DNA of 8,208 nucleotides from Bacteroidales bacterium (GTDB taxonomy: Bacteria; Bacteroidota; Bacteroidia; Bacteroidales; UBA932): assembly GCA_017554135.1 (NCBI GenBank), contig JAFZIX010000200.1:1-8208 (forward strand). Reading direction: 5' to 3'. Below, in pieces: positions 1 to 7,124 of the stretch. The position numbers and the translations under genes are program-made. How positions within the stretch are numbered: the stretch's first letter is position 1; every line of letters starts with the position of its first letter. The notes beneath the pieces were generated by a model. It was not told the DNA's origin and made no database searches. It worked only from the letters and a program-made list of their open reading frames with translations.

Positions 1-406
1 CACCATATCACTGTCCGACGGGATACCCTTTGCTTTCATAGCCGGGGATTTCAATGTGATCCCGGATTCGAAAACCGGCTGGCGACTGGTTCCCGCTGAG
101 ACTCCGGGACTCGGCTCCTGGTCATCTCAAGGCATGCCTTTCTATTCGTGGGATGTTGCATACAGACGCCAGTTCGAGGTGCCGGAGGAAGTCGGAGAGC
201 GCGTTCTTCGTCTCGGCAAATGGAAAGGAACGGTCTGCGAGGTTTGGGTGAACGGCACTTATGCCGGGCTTATCTTCCTCAAACCTTATGAATTGAATAT
301 AGGCAAGTTCCTGCAACCGGGAGAGAATCAAGTGGAGGTGATATGCGTGGGTAGCCGCCCCGGGGCCGATTACGGACTTTACGAGGAGTTTACTATAGAT
401 TCGTAA
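1..406 (+). CDS. Glycoside hydrolase, C-terminal fragment (runs off left edge)
   Basis: The reading frame is open from base 2 to the TAA at 404-406, so only the last 134 residues are present and the true start lies upstream; the GTG at 56 is merely an internal codon. The visible part reads as a beta-sandwich of the galactose-binding/GH2-like type found at the C-terminus of large Bacteroidota exo-glycosidases (GH2- or GH106-like rhamnosidase/galactosidase relatives). Landmarks are a G-S-W-S-x-Q-G-M-P-F-Y stretch followed by an aromatic-rich strand, then LGKWKGT, VWVNGTYAG and LQPGENQVEV, which are typical of this domain. The catalytic domain is outside the window, so the substrate cannot be named. 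The tail (GSRPGADYGLYEEFTIDS) looks shortened compared with relatives I remember. The next gene starts 2 nt after the stop, placing this enzyme in the same operon as the phosphatases and sialidase, probably as an exported glycan-trimming enzyme. Confidence 0.72.
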   Translation, partial: TISLSDGIPFAFIAGDFNVIPDSKTGWRLVPAETPGLGSWSSQGMPFYSWDVAYRRQFEVPEEVGERVLRLGKWKGTVCEVWVNGTYAGLIFLKPYELNIGKFLQPGENQVEVICVGSRPGADYGLYEEFTIDS

Positions 407-408
407 AT

Positions 409-1704
409 ATGAAAAAGACATCAGCAGTCATTTTTTTTGTTATATGCACCTTGGGGCTTTGTTTCGCGCAGGGCCCGAAGGAGGCAGGTTCTTTCTATGT
501 ATATGACGGCAATGCCCTGCCGGCGATGACATCTGCCCCGAAGGGCTACAAGCCTTTTTATATCAGCCATTTTGCAAGGCATGGGGCGCGCTGGTGCACC
601 AGTGAATACGATGCTCTGCACGACTGGCTCGCCAAGGCCTCCGATGCCGGGGTGCTGACCGATGCCGGCAAGGAGTTCCGTTCCCGCTATGAAACTTTCT
701 ACCAGAAGGCGCGCTTTTGCAAGGGCAACCTCACCGAAGTTGGGCAGGGGCAGCACCGGCTGATAGCGGAACACATGTACCAGCGTTTCCCCGCGGTATT
801 CAAAGGCCAGACGCACGTTGAGGCGGTCTCCACCGAATCCCCTCGGGTGATTATGAGCATGTGGTCCTGCCTGTCTCGTCTGGATGAACTTGATAAAACC
901 CTGGATATCAGCGCAAATGCCTCGGCTAAACACGCATCCTGGCTCCAGCCCAGCCTTTCCTCCAATCCCTACCTGATCAAGGGTGCGTTCCGTGCAGGCA
1001 GCAAGGCGGAAAAGGAGTATGAGGATTATTTCGAAAAGACCGTTCCCTGGCGTGAGATAGCAAGCAGATTCTTCACCACTCCCGACGCCATCGAAAGCGT
1101 CTTGAAGATCACTCCGGTCAAGTTCATCGACTTCCTCCACAGCATCGTGACCTGCACTTATTGCCTGGATGAAGGCCAGGGGTACTTCGACGATGTCTTC
1201 TCTGCAGAGGAATTGCATCAGGTCTGGAAGGCCCTGTCGGCCAAATACTTCCTCGATGTCGCCAACTATACCGGCTCCGAGACTCTGATTCTGGACTACG
1301 CCGGCTTTACCCTCGGGCAGATAATCGAAACGGCCGATGCCGACATCGCCTCCGGCAGTACCCAACTCCGCCTGCGTTTCGGGCACGACTCCGGCATCGC
1401 ACCTCTCTTCATCCTCCTGGATGCCAACGGCTGCGGCCGCGCAACCGCATCCTTCGAGGAATCCCTCGGCATCTTCCCCAGTTACTATCTTCCCATGGGT
1501 GCGAACCTCCAACTCATCTTCTATAAAAAGACGGGCAAGCCCGTTCTGGTGAAGGCTCTCGTGAATGAACGGGAAGCCACCCTTCCTCTGGAACCCGTAA
1601 GCGGCCCCTATTACAAATGGGAAGATTTCAAGGCTCATTATCTCCCCTTGATTGCGGCCTCCAAGGCCAGGATTGACTCTTTTCGTACACCAAGTAACCA
1701 ATAG
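409..1704 (+). CDS. Secreted histidine-type acid phosphatase (phytase/MINPP-like clan)
   Basis: A 431-residue exported phosphomonoesterase of the histidine acid phosphatase branch (histidine phosphatase clan 2). Residues 1-20 form a Sec signal peptide (basic MKK, hydrophobic core, cleavage probably after CFA and before Q21); LGLC is not a proper lipobox. The nucleophile motif is RHGAR at 57-61, with H58 predicted to form the phosphohistidine. The proton-donor pair HD is at 326-327 in LRFGHDSG; the HD form separates it from MINPP enzymes carrying HAE. Length is normal for the family. The substrate is not readable: family members use inositol phosphates, sugar phosphates and other monoesters. 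It starts 2 nt after the glycosidase and ends 5 nt before the transporter gene. It resembles the first half of the protein at 4637-7084 along its whole length (roughly half the residues identical by eye), so the two are paralogues in one operon. Most likely periplasmic. Confidence 0.9.
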   Translation: MKKTSAVIFFVICTLGLCFAQGPKEAGSFYVYDGNALPAMTSAPKGYKPFYISHFARHGARWCTSEYDALHDWLAKASDAGVLTDAGKEFRSRYETFYQKARFCKGNLTEVGQGQHRLIAEHMYQRFPAVFKGQTHVEAVSTESPRVIMSMWSCLSRLDELDKTLDISANASAKHASWLQPSLSSNPYLIKGAFRAGSKAEKEYEDYFEKTVPWREIASRFFTTPDAIESVLKITPVKFIDFLHSIVTCTYCLDEGQGYFDDVFSAEELHQVWKALSAKYFLDVANYTGSETLILDYAGFTLGQIIETADADIASGSTQLRLRFGHDSGIAPLFILLDANGCGRATASFEESLGIFPSYYLPMGANLQLIFYKKTGKPVLVKALVNEREATLPLEPVSGPYYKWEDFKAHYLPLIAASKARIDSFRTPSNQ

Positions 1705-1709
1705 ATACG

Positions 1710-2975
1710 ATGAACTTGAAGACAGATACCACCAAACCGTTCTATAAATGGGAGGTTGTCCTGCTGCTGTGGGTGGCTTTTTTCCTGAACCAGGCGGACA
1801 GGCAGGCCTTCAATATAGTACTGCCGCAGATACAGGCGCATCTGGGTGCGTCGGACAGCACCATGGGCTTGATTTCCACGCTGTTCAATGTGTTTTATGC
1901 CATCACGGTGCCGTTCGCGGGGTATTATGCCGACAGGCTGAGCCGAAGTCGCCAGATTTGGATAAGCGTGCTGATTTTCAGCACGGCAACGCTTTTCACC
2001 GGCTTTGCCGGGGGGATATTCGCGTTCATCCTCTTCCGCTGCTTCGGAATGGGACTGGGGCAGGGGATGTTCGGGCCTACCTATACCGGTATTATTGCGA
2101 GTTACCACGACACCCGCACCCGTGCCAGGGCTATGTCCATCCATCAGACATCGTATTACCTGGGCGTGATTACCTGCGGATTCCTGGCGGGCTGGCTGGC
2201 AGAGAAACTCGGCTGGCAGTACGCCTTCTTCCTCTTCGGCGGAGCGGGAATAGTCTTTACTGCCATCCTGGCCCTGCGTCTGAAAGACAAGGCTCCCGAG
2301 CCAGGAGCGGTGCCGGAGTCCGGAAAGGCGGACGCGCCGTCCCTGCCTTCCGCCATCGCGGCCATCTTTAAGGTCCCTACCGCCGTGTGCATGGTAGTAG
2401 CCTACTGCGGGCTCATTTTCGGGCTTAACGGCTATTTGACCTGGATGCCCAAGTATTTGAAAGAAACTTTCGACTTGAGCCTCTCCTCTGCGGGATTCCA
2501 CTCCATGTTCTGGACCCATGCGGCCGCTTTCGTGGGAGTGTTGGCTGCGGGAGCCTTGTCCGACAGGATGGCTTCGCGCGAGGGTGGGGGCAGGAACCGT
2601 CTGCTGCTTCAGGCCGCCGGGCTCCTACTGGCATCTCCCTGCATAGTGATGATGGGAGTATCTGGCAAATTCGTGCTTGTGTGCGCCGCACTGGCAGGCT
2701 TCGGCTTCTTCCGGGCCTTCTTCGATGCGGGTACATACGCAGTGCTGTACGACGTTATCGAACCCAAATACTATTCGCTTTCCTCCGCCGTGCTGATCCT
2801 GTTCGGCTTCGGCATAGGCTCGCTGGCCCCGTGGATACTGGGAATGATCAGCGACAGCTTCGGTCTTTCCGGCGGTATCGCCTCCCTGGCCGCGGTATGG
2901 GTGGTGGCCAGCATAGCCCTGGTGATAGCCTGGGGCGCATTTTTTAATAAGGACGCGGCAAAAATCAGTAAATAA
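1710..2975 (+). CDS. MFS sugar/sugar-acid transporter, ACS-like (candidate MurNAc importer)
   Basis: A 421-residue inner-membrane permease with about 12 hydrophobic segments in two halves, split by a hydrophilic cytoplasmic loop at about 191-213 rich in P, E, K and A. TM1 carries N-Q-A-D-R-Q at 27-32 followed by LPQI, close to the N-x-x-D-R signature of the anion:cation symporter (ACS/SLC17-like) branch, whose members carry hexuronates, sialic acid and related acidic sugars. MFS motif A appears twice: after TM2 (G71-Y-Y-A-D-R76) and in the second half (G281-A-L-S-D-R286). There is no signal peptide, as expected. The gene lies between the phosphatase and murQ, and its TAA overlaps the murQ ATG by one base (TAATG), so it is very likely translated together with murQ. 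From context the cargo is probably MurNAc, an acidic amino sugar. Sialic acid is the main alternative because a sialidase is in the same operon. Family is certain; substrate is inferred. Confidence 0.88.
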   Translation: MNLKTDTTKPFYKWEVVLLLWVAFFLNQADRQAFNIVLPQIQAHLGASDSTMGLISTLFNVFYAITVPFAGYYADRLSRSRQIWISVLIFSTATLFTGFAGGIFAFILFRCFGMGLGQGMFGPTYTGIIASYHDTRTRARAMSIHQTSYYLGVITCGFLAGWLAEKLGWQYAFFLFGGAGIVFTAILALRLKDKAPEPGAVPESGKADAPSLPSAIAAIFKVPTAVCMVVAYCGLIFGLNGYLTWMPKYLKETFDLSLSSAGFHSMFWTHAAAFVGVLAAGALSDRMASREGGGRNRLLLQAAGLLLASPCIVMMGVSGKFVLVCAALAGFGFFRAFFDAGTYAVLYDVIEPKYYSLSSAVLILFGFGIGSLAPWILGMISDSFGLSGGIASLAAVWVVASIALVIAWGAFFNKDAAKISK

Positions 2976-3784
2976 TGAAACAGACAGAACAGAACTCCTT
3001 GTATTCCGACCTGGAGAAGATGAGCACGCAGGACTTGCTCAGGGGGATGAATACGGAAGACCTTAAGGTGCCTCATGTGGTGAGCGCTTGCATCCCTGCC
3101 ATCGGCCGTTTTGTGGACGGTGTTGTGGAGCGGATGAAGAAGGGCGGGCGCGTTTTCTATATTGGTGCGGGCACCAGCGGACGCCTCGGCATTACCGACG
3201 CCTCGGAAATTCTTCCCACCTATGGCCTGGACGGGGCCTTCATCGGCATTATCGCGGGAGGAGACGGCGCCATACGCAGGGCCGTGGAAGGTGCGGAGGA
3301 TAATCCGGAACAGGGCTGGAAGGATATTCTTGCCTTCAATCCCACACCCGAGGACAGTGTGGTGGGCATCACCGCATCTGGCGGAGCACCGTACGTGACC
3401 GGGGCAATCCACAATGCCCGGGAACTGGGCATGCTCACATCCTGCATTACCTGCAATGAGGGTTCCACCGTGGCTGCCGAAGCGGAGATTCCAATAGTTG
3501 CCGTGGTTGGGCCGGAATTCGTGACCGGCAGCACCCGCATGAAGGCGGGGACGGCTACCAAGCTGATACTCAATATGATATCCACATCGGTGATGATCCG
3601 TCTTGGCCACGTGAAGGGCAATCGCATGGTGGATATGCAACTCTCCAACAAAAAACTGGTTGACCGCGGCACCCGCATGATTATTGAAGAAAGCGGGATG
3701 AAAGATTATGACGCAGCAAAACAGTTGCTCCTGCGATACGGCAGTGTGCGTGCTGTGCTGGATGCCATGGGAATTGGAAAATGA
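2975..3784 (+). CDS. murQ: N-acetylmuramic acid 6-phosphate etherase MurQ
   Basis: A 269-residue cytoplasmic SIS-domain enzyme that splits the D-lactyl ether of MurNAc-6-phosphate to give GlcNAc-6-phosphate and D-lactate, a step of peptidoglycan recycling and MurNAc catabolism. The family signature is almost intact: MSTQDLLRGMNTEDLKV at 16-32, the sugar-phosphate loop YIGAGTSGRLG at 62-72, and DASEILPT at 75-82 with E78 matching the catalytic Glu of the E. coli enzyme (Glu83). AGGDGAIRRAVEGAED at 94-109 holds the second acidic site, followed by ITASGGAPYV and TGSTRMKAGTATK. The protein ends with a short helical segment (about 243-269) and is somewhat shorter than E. coli MurQ (298 residues). 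The start overlaps the transporter stop by 1 nt; the kinase gene begins 7 nt after the stop. Since MurQ needs MurNAc-6-P and no PTS is seen, the neighbouring kinase is the natural supplier. No nagA or nagB is visible here. Confidence 0.96.
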   Translation: MKQTEQNSLYSDLEKMSTQDLLRGMNTEDLKVPHVVSACIPAIGRFVDGVVERMKKGGRVFYIGAGTSGRLGITDASEILPTYGLDGAFIGIIAGGDGAIRRAVEGAEDNPEQGWKDILAFNPTPEDSVVGITASGGAPYVTGAIHNARELGMLTSCITCNEGSTVAAEAEIPIVAVVGPEFVTGSTRMKAGTATKLILNMISTSVMIRLGHVKGNRMVDMQLSNKKLVDRGTRMIIEESGMKDYDAAKQLLLRYGSVRAVLDAMGIGK

Positions 3785-3791
3785 AAGCGAT

Positions 3792-4640
3792 ATGAAAAGC
3801 ATGACCATACTGGTAGAAAGTGGGGCGACCAAGAGCTCCTGGCATCTTTTGAACGGCGACGGAATAGTCGTGCGACAGTTCATGCGTCCCGGAATGAACG
3901 TTTCCACCATGAAGATGGAGGATATCCTGAACATCATTTCCGAGGCTTTCAGCAGTGAGAACCTGGGAAGCATTCCGGGGCAGTTCTGTCTTTATACGGC
4001 AGGTGTCGTGACTCCAGAAGTGCGAATCACGATAGAAAAAAAGGTGAAGGCTGTCTCCGCTGTCGGAAGTGTAGACGTGCAGGACGATCTGGTCGGTGCT
4101 GCGCGTGCCGTTTGCGGACGTGAGCCCGGCATCGCAGCCATACTCGGAACCGGGTCGAATGCATGCTATTACGACGGCGTGACCGCCATCCGTAATGTTT
4201 ACTCCGGCGGCTTCATACTTGGAGATGAGGGGAGCGGGGCTGCTCTGGGGAGACTTTTCCTTGCCGATTTTATTAAAGACTTGGTGCCGGAGAGAGTGGC
4301 GGAGGACTTTCGCTCGGAATTCGACTCATCTTATTCTGCAATAGTCGAAGGAGTTTATCATTCCGTATCCCCTTCGGGGTATCTGGGCAGTTTCGCTCCT
4401 TTCATCCTGCGGCATAAGGATGACCCTTATGTTCTCAACCTTCTGGAGAGTAATTTCCAGGCTTTTATCGATCGTATCCTGCTTAAGTATGATACCGTGT
4501 CTTATCCGGTTGGAGTGGTAGGAGGGTTTGCATGGGCATGCCGCGATATCCTGCTCCCCATGCTGGAAAAGAAGGGCATCCGCGTCACCCGTATCCTGAA
4601 AGCCCCAATAGAGGCACTTTGTGAATACCATACAAAATGA
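3792..4640 (+). CDS. BadF/BadG/BcrA-family amino-sugar kinase (MurK-like)
   Basis: A 282-residue cytoplasmic ATP-dependent kinase of the ASKHA fold, in the BadF/BcrA group that includes N-acetylglucosamine kinases and the MurNAc/GlcNAc kinase MurK. Visible motifs are phosphate-1 loop V8-E-S-G-A-T-K-S-S-W17 (E9 where many relatives have D), phosphate-2 loop ILGTGSN at 117-123, GGFILGDEGSG at 139-149 (D145 lies in the conserved GDEGSG motif), and the adenosine loop GVVGGFAW at 241-248. Upstream in-frame codons reach back to 3708 inside murQ, but homologues begin just before the phosphate-1 loop, so the ATG at 3792 (7 nt past the murQ stop) is preferred; ATG 3801 is also possible. The 3' end overlaps the next gene by 4 nt (ATGA). 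Position directly after murQ suggests it makes MurNAc-6-P; GlcNAc or ManNAc kinase activity cannot be excluded. Confidence 0.88.
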   Translation: MKSMTILVESGATKSSWHLLNGDGIVVRQFMRPGMNVSTMKMEDILNIISEAFSSENLGSIPGQFCLYTAGVVTPEVRITIEKKVKAVSAVGSVDVQDDLVGAARAVCGREPGIAAILGTGSNACYYDGVTAIRNVYSGGFILGDEGSGAALGRLFLADFIKDLVPERVAEDFRSEFDSSYSAIVEGVYHSVSPSGYLGSFAPFILRHKDDPYVLNLLESNFQAFIDRILLKYDTVSYPVGVVGGFAWACRDILLPMLEKKGIRVTRILKAPIEALCEYHTK

Positions 4641-7084
4641 AGAGAATAAGCGCCTTTCTATCATTTGCAGTCTTATTCTGCGCACCTGCTTTTTCGCAGG
4701 GGCCCGAAGAAGCCATCAGGGAAGACCGTGCCAGGACAGGCGGTCTTACGTACTTGTACGATTATAAGTCCGAGCCGGCCATGACTCCGGCCCCCGAAGG
4801 ATATAAACCTTTTTATATCAGCCATTTCGGACGTCACGGTGCAAGATACTGCACTTGGGAGTATGATTCCCTGTACACCTGGCTTTCTGCGGCAGGGAAA
4901 GCGGGCATGCTCACTCCTTACGGGGAGGCTTTTTCAAAGCGTTACGAGGCTTTCTACGACAAGGTCAAAAACTGCGAGGGAGATCTAACAGCTATAGGGG
5001 TGGATCAGCATCGCACTATCGCAACGAGGATGTTCTGGCGTTTCCCGGAGGTGTTTGAAGGAAAAACCCATGTTGATGCCCGTTCCACCGATGTTCACAG
5101 AGTGATAATGAGCATGTGGTCCTTCCTCTCGACCTTGCAGGAACTTGACCAGGACATCGATATTACCGCGGATGCATCGCTCCGCTATTCTTCCTGGTTG
5201 AATCCTTTGGATGTGAGCAATCCCAACGGCATAAAGGGACGCCCCCGCTACAATGCAAAGGCCGAAGCGGACAGGTATGCGTATTTCTACGATACTGTCG
5301 ATGCCGAAGGCATAATGGGGCGCTTCGTCGCTTCCCCCGCCTCCATGAAAGAATACATGAAGACGGATGCCTTGAATTTCATAAGGACCCTCCATACCCT
5401 TGCTACCGCTTCCAAATGCCTGGACGAGGACAGGGATTTTTTCGACGGTATTTTTACGCCGGAAGAAGACTTCCTTATTTGGAAGACGGCCTCCGCGCGC
5501 GTCTTTATCCTTCTCGGAAACTACGAAGGGTCCGATAATCTTGCTGTGGATTATGCAGCTTTCACGCTGGAGCAGATCATGGAAAAGGCCGATGAAGACA
5601 TTGCCGATGGGAAAACACCCCTGCGCCTGCGTTTCGGGCATGATTCCGGGCTTTACCCCCTGCTGCTGTTCATGGACGTGAACGGCTATGGCCGCGGCAG
5701 CGCCTCCCTCGAGGAGAGCCTGAGCATCGCCCCTTCCTACATAGTTCCCATGGGAAGTTCGGTCCAGTTTATATTTTACAGGAATTCAGCCGGAAACGTC
5801 CTTTTCAAACTTCTTCTTAACGAACGCGAGGCGGCCCTTCCGTTCAAGGCAGTTGAGGGCCCATACTACGATTGGAACGATTTCAAGCAGTACTATTCGC
5901 CGGCCATCTTGGCATCGAAAAAGAAGATATCCCACGAAAAAGCCCTTTTTGAAAGGGAAAAGGCGGCAGTTTCCGTGGAGAATGTGGAGCCGGTGAAAGC
6001 GAAGGCCAGCGGCCGCACGGCCATAGAGTCCACCGTCGTGTTTGCGGAGGATAGCGACTCCTGCCATTTCTACCGGATTCCGGCGATGTGCCTGGATGCG
6101 CGCGGCAATGTTGTGGCCGTATGCGACCGGCGCTACGAGAACCTGGCGGACCTCGGCTACCGCAAGACCAGCATCGATATCAGTTGTAAACGGAGTACGG
6201 ACGGCGGGCGCACCTGGGGCCCTCAGTCCTTCATCGCCCGCGGGGATACTTCCAAGGTCCTTGGCTATGGCTACGGGGATGCGTCCCTCACGCTGATGCC
6301 GGGCGGGCGGATTGTCTGCCTCTTCGCCTGCGGGAACGGCACCAAAGGCTTCCGCCGCGGGCTCAAGCACACCACCATCTGCACCAGCGACGACGGTGGC
6401 ATCACCTGGAGCGAACCCCGCCTCATCCCCTTCCCGGACACGCTGCATAGCGCATTCGTCACCTCCGGCAAGGGCATCTGCGATGCGGATGGAGACCTCC
6501 TTTTGGCGGCGGATGTGCTGCCCCGGGACTATCCTGATCCCATGCCCGTGCCCTGGCCCATTGAGGTCCATCTTTTCTATTCGAAGGATGGGGGAGAGTC
6601 CTGGACGCTGCAGCCGGAGCCTCTGTTCGGGCTGGCGGATGAAACCAAACTCGTGCTGCTCCCGGATGGCCGCCTGTTGTCCAGTTCCAGGCGCCCTTCC
6701 TTCGGCCCGCGTGGCCTGAATACTGCCGTGAAGGGTTCCGACGGTGTATGGCATTGGGAAGGGGAGCGCTTCACCGAGGGCCTTGACGCGAACCCTTGCA
6801 ACGGGGATATCGTGCTCTGGCGTGACGGCCTGCTGCTGCATTCATATATCAAGGAGGCAAAGGCCCGCCGCGGCCTGACTCTAGCGGTGAGTCGTGATGG
6901 TGGTACTTCCTGGAAGGATATCCTCACCCTCCAGCCCGGCCCCGCCGCCTACTCCACCATGGTGGTTTTCCGCAACGGCGACGTTGGTATTTTGTATGAA
7001 GACGGCTCCCGCAGCCCCGACGGCGGCTATGACATCGTCTTCTCCCGCATCCCCCGCAGATTGCTCCGCCAGGCCCTCCGCTGA
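4637..7084 (+). CDS. Exported fusion: histidine acid phosphatase + GH33-type sialidase
   Basis: An 815-residue two-domain exported protein. Residues 1-20 are a signal peptide (MKR, hydrophobic core, APAFS before Q21). The phosphatase domain spans about 35-430, with nucleophile motif RHGAR at 66-70 (H67) and the HD pair at 335-336 in LRFGHDSG. A charged linker (about 431-460, rich in K, E, A and V) leads to a complete six-bladed sialidase domain, about 461-815. YRIP lies at 479-482, and Asp boxes at 520-527 (STDGGRTW), 584-591 (SDDGGITW), 649-656 (SKDGGESW) and 752-759 (SRDGGTSW). By spacing against the Salmonella sialidase, R480, R685 and R744 or R745 form the arginine triad, D505 is the acid/base, E669 the glutamate and Y772 the nucleophile, so both halves look catalytically intact. 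The frame is continuous. The start overlaps the kinase stop by 4 nt. It would remove phosphate esters and terminal sialic acids from the same or neighbouring glycans in the periplasm or at the surface. Linkage preference is unknown. Confidence 0.9.
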   Translation: MKRISAFLSFAVLFCAPAFSQGPEEAIREDRARTGGLTYLYDYKSEPAMTPAPEGYKPFYISHFGRHGARYCTWEYDSLYTWLSAAGKAGMLTPYGEAFSKRYEAFYDKVKNCEGDLTAIGVDQHRTIATRMFWRFPEVFEGKTHVDARSTDVHRVIMSMWSFLSTLQELDQDIDITADASLRYSSWLNPLDVSNPNGIKGRPRYNAKAEADRYAYFYDTVDAEGIMGRFVASPASMKEYMKTDALNFIRTLHTLATASKCLDEDRDFFDGIFTPEEDFLIWKTASARVFILLGNYEGSDNLAVDYAAFTLEQIMEKADEDIADGKTPLRLRFGHDSGLYPLLLFMDVNGYGRGSASLEESLSIAPSYIVPMGSSVQFIFYRNSAGNVLFKLLLNEREAALPFKAVEGPYYDWNDFKQYYSPAILASKKKISHEKALFEREKAAVSVENVEPVKAKASGRTAIESTVVFAEDSDSCHFYRIPAMCLDARGNVVAVCDRRYENLADLGYRKTSIDISCKRSTDGGRTWGPQSFIARGDTSKVLGYGYGDASLTLMPGGRIVCLFACGNGTKGFRRGLKHTTICTSDDGGITWSEPRLIPFPDTLHSAFVTSGKGICDADGDLLLAADVLPRDYPDPMPVPWPIEVHLFYSKDGGESWTLQPEPLFGLADETKLVLLPDGRLLSSSRRPSFGPRGLNTAVKGSDGVWHWEGERFTEGLDANPCNGDIVLWRDGLLLHSYIKEAKARRGLTLAVSRDGGTSWKDILTLQPGPAAYSTMVVFRNGDVGILYEDGSRSPDGGYDIVFSRIPRRLLRQALR

Positions 7085-7095
7085 CCGGCCTCCAC

Positions 7096-7124
7096 TGTCA
7101 TTCCGAGCGCAGCGAAGGAATCTC
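7096..7124. repeat. Short dispersed Bacteroidota-type intergenic repeat
   Basis: The 29 bases from TGTCATTCC to GGAATCTC match, from memory, a short repeat scattered between genes in many Bacteroidota genomes (ATTCCGAGCGCAGCGAAGGAAT core). ATTCC at 7100-7104 and GGAAT at 7117-7121 are inverted arms. It begins 11 nt after the stop of the sialidase fusion and may mark the 3' end of that transcript. Only one copy is in the window, so its repeat nature rests on recall. Confidence 0.55.

Noticed and set aside
451..468. Lipoprotein signal (LGLC) in the first phosphatase
   Set aside because: The residue before the Cys is Leu rather than Gly, Ala or Ser, and a normal signal peptidase I site (CFA before Q) follows.
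421..1701. Long open frame on the minus strand (426 codons) opposite the first phosphatase
   Set aside because: It mirrors the plus-strand gene frame, shows no recognisable motif, has a composition typical of an antisense shadow, and the plus strand carries a clear signal peptide and catalytic motifs.
3708..3791. Possible N-terminal extension of the kinase into murQ
   Set aside because: The extension would lie inside the conserved end of murQ, is Cys-rich and unlike kinase N-termini; the phosphate-1 loop begins a few residues after ATG 3792.
2771..3973. 400-codon open frame on the minus strand across the transporter, murQ and the kinase start
   Set aside because: It spans three well-supported plus-strand genes and encodes no recognisable domain.
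5786..6841. 351-codon minus-strand open frame opposite the sialidase half
   Set aside because: A shadow in GC-rich coding DNA; the plus-strand sialidase motifs are unambiguous.
4637..7084. Possibility that the fusion is two adjacent genes
   Set aside because: The frame is uninterrupted and no stop, gap or second signal peptide occurs near the linker at about 5930-6030.
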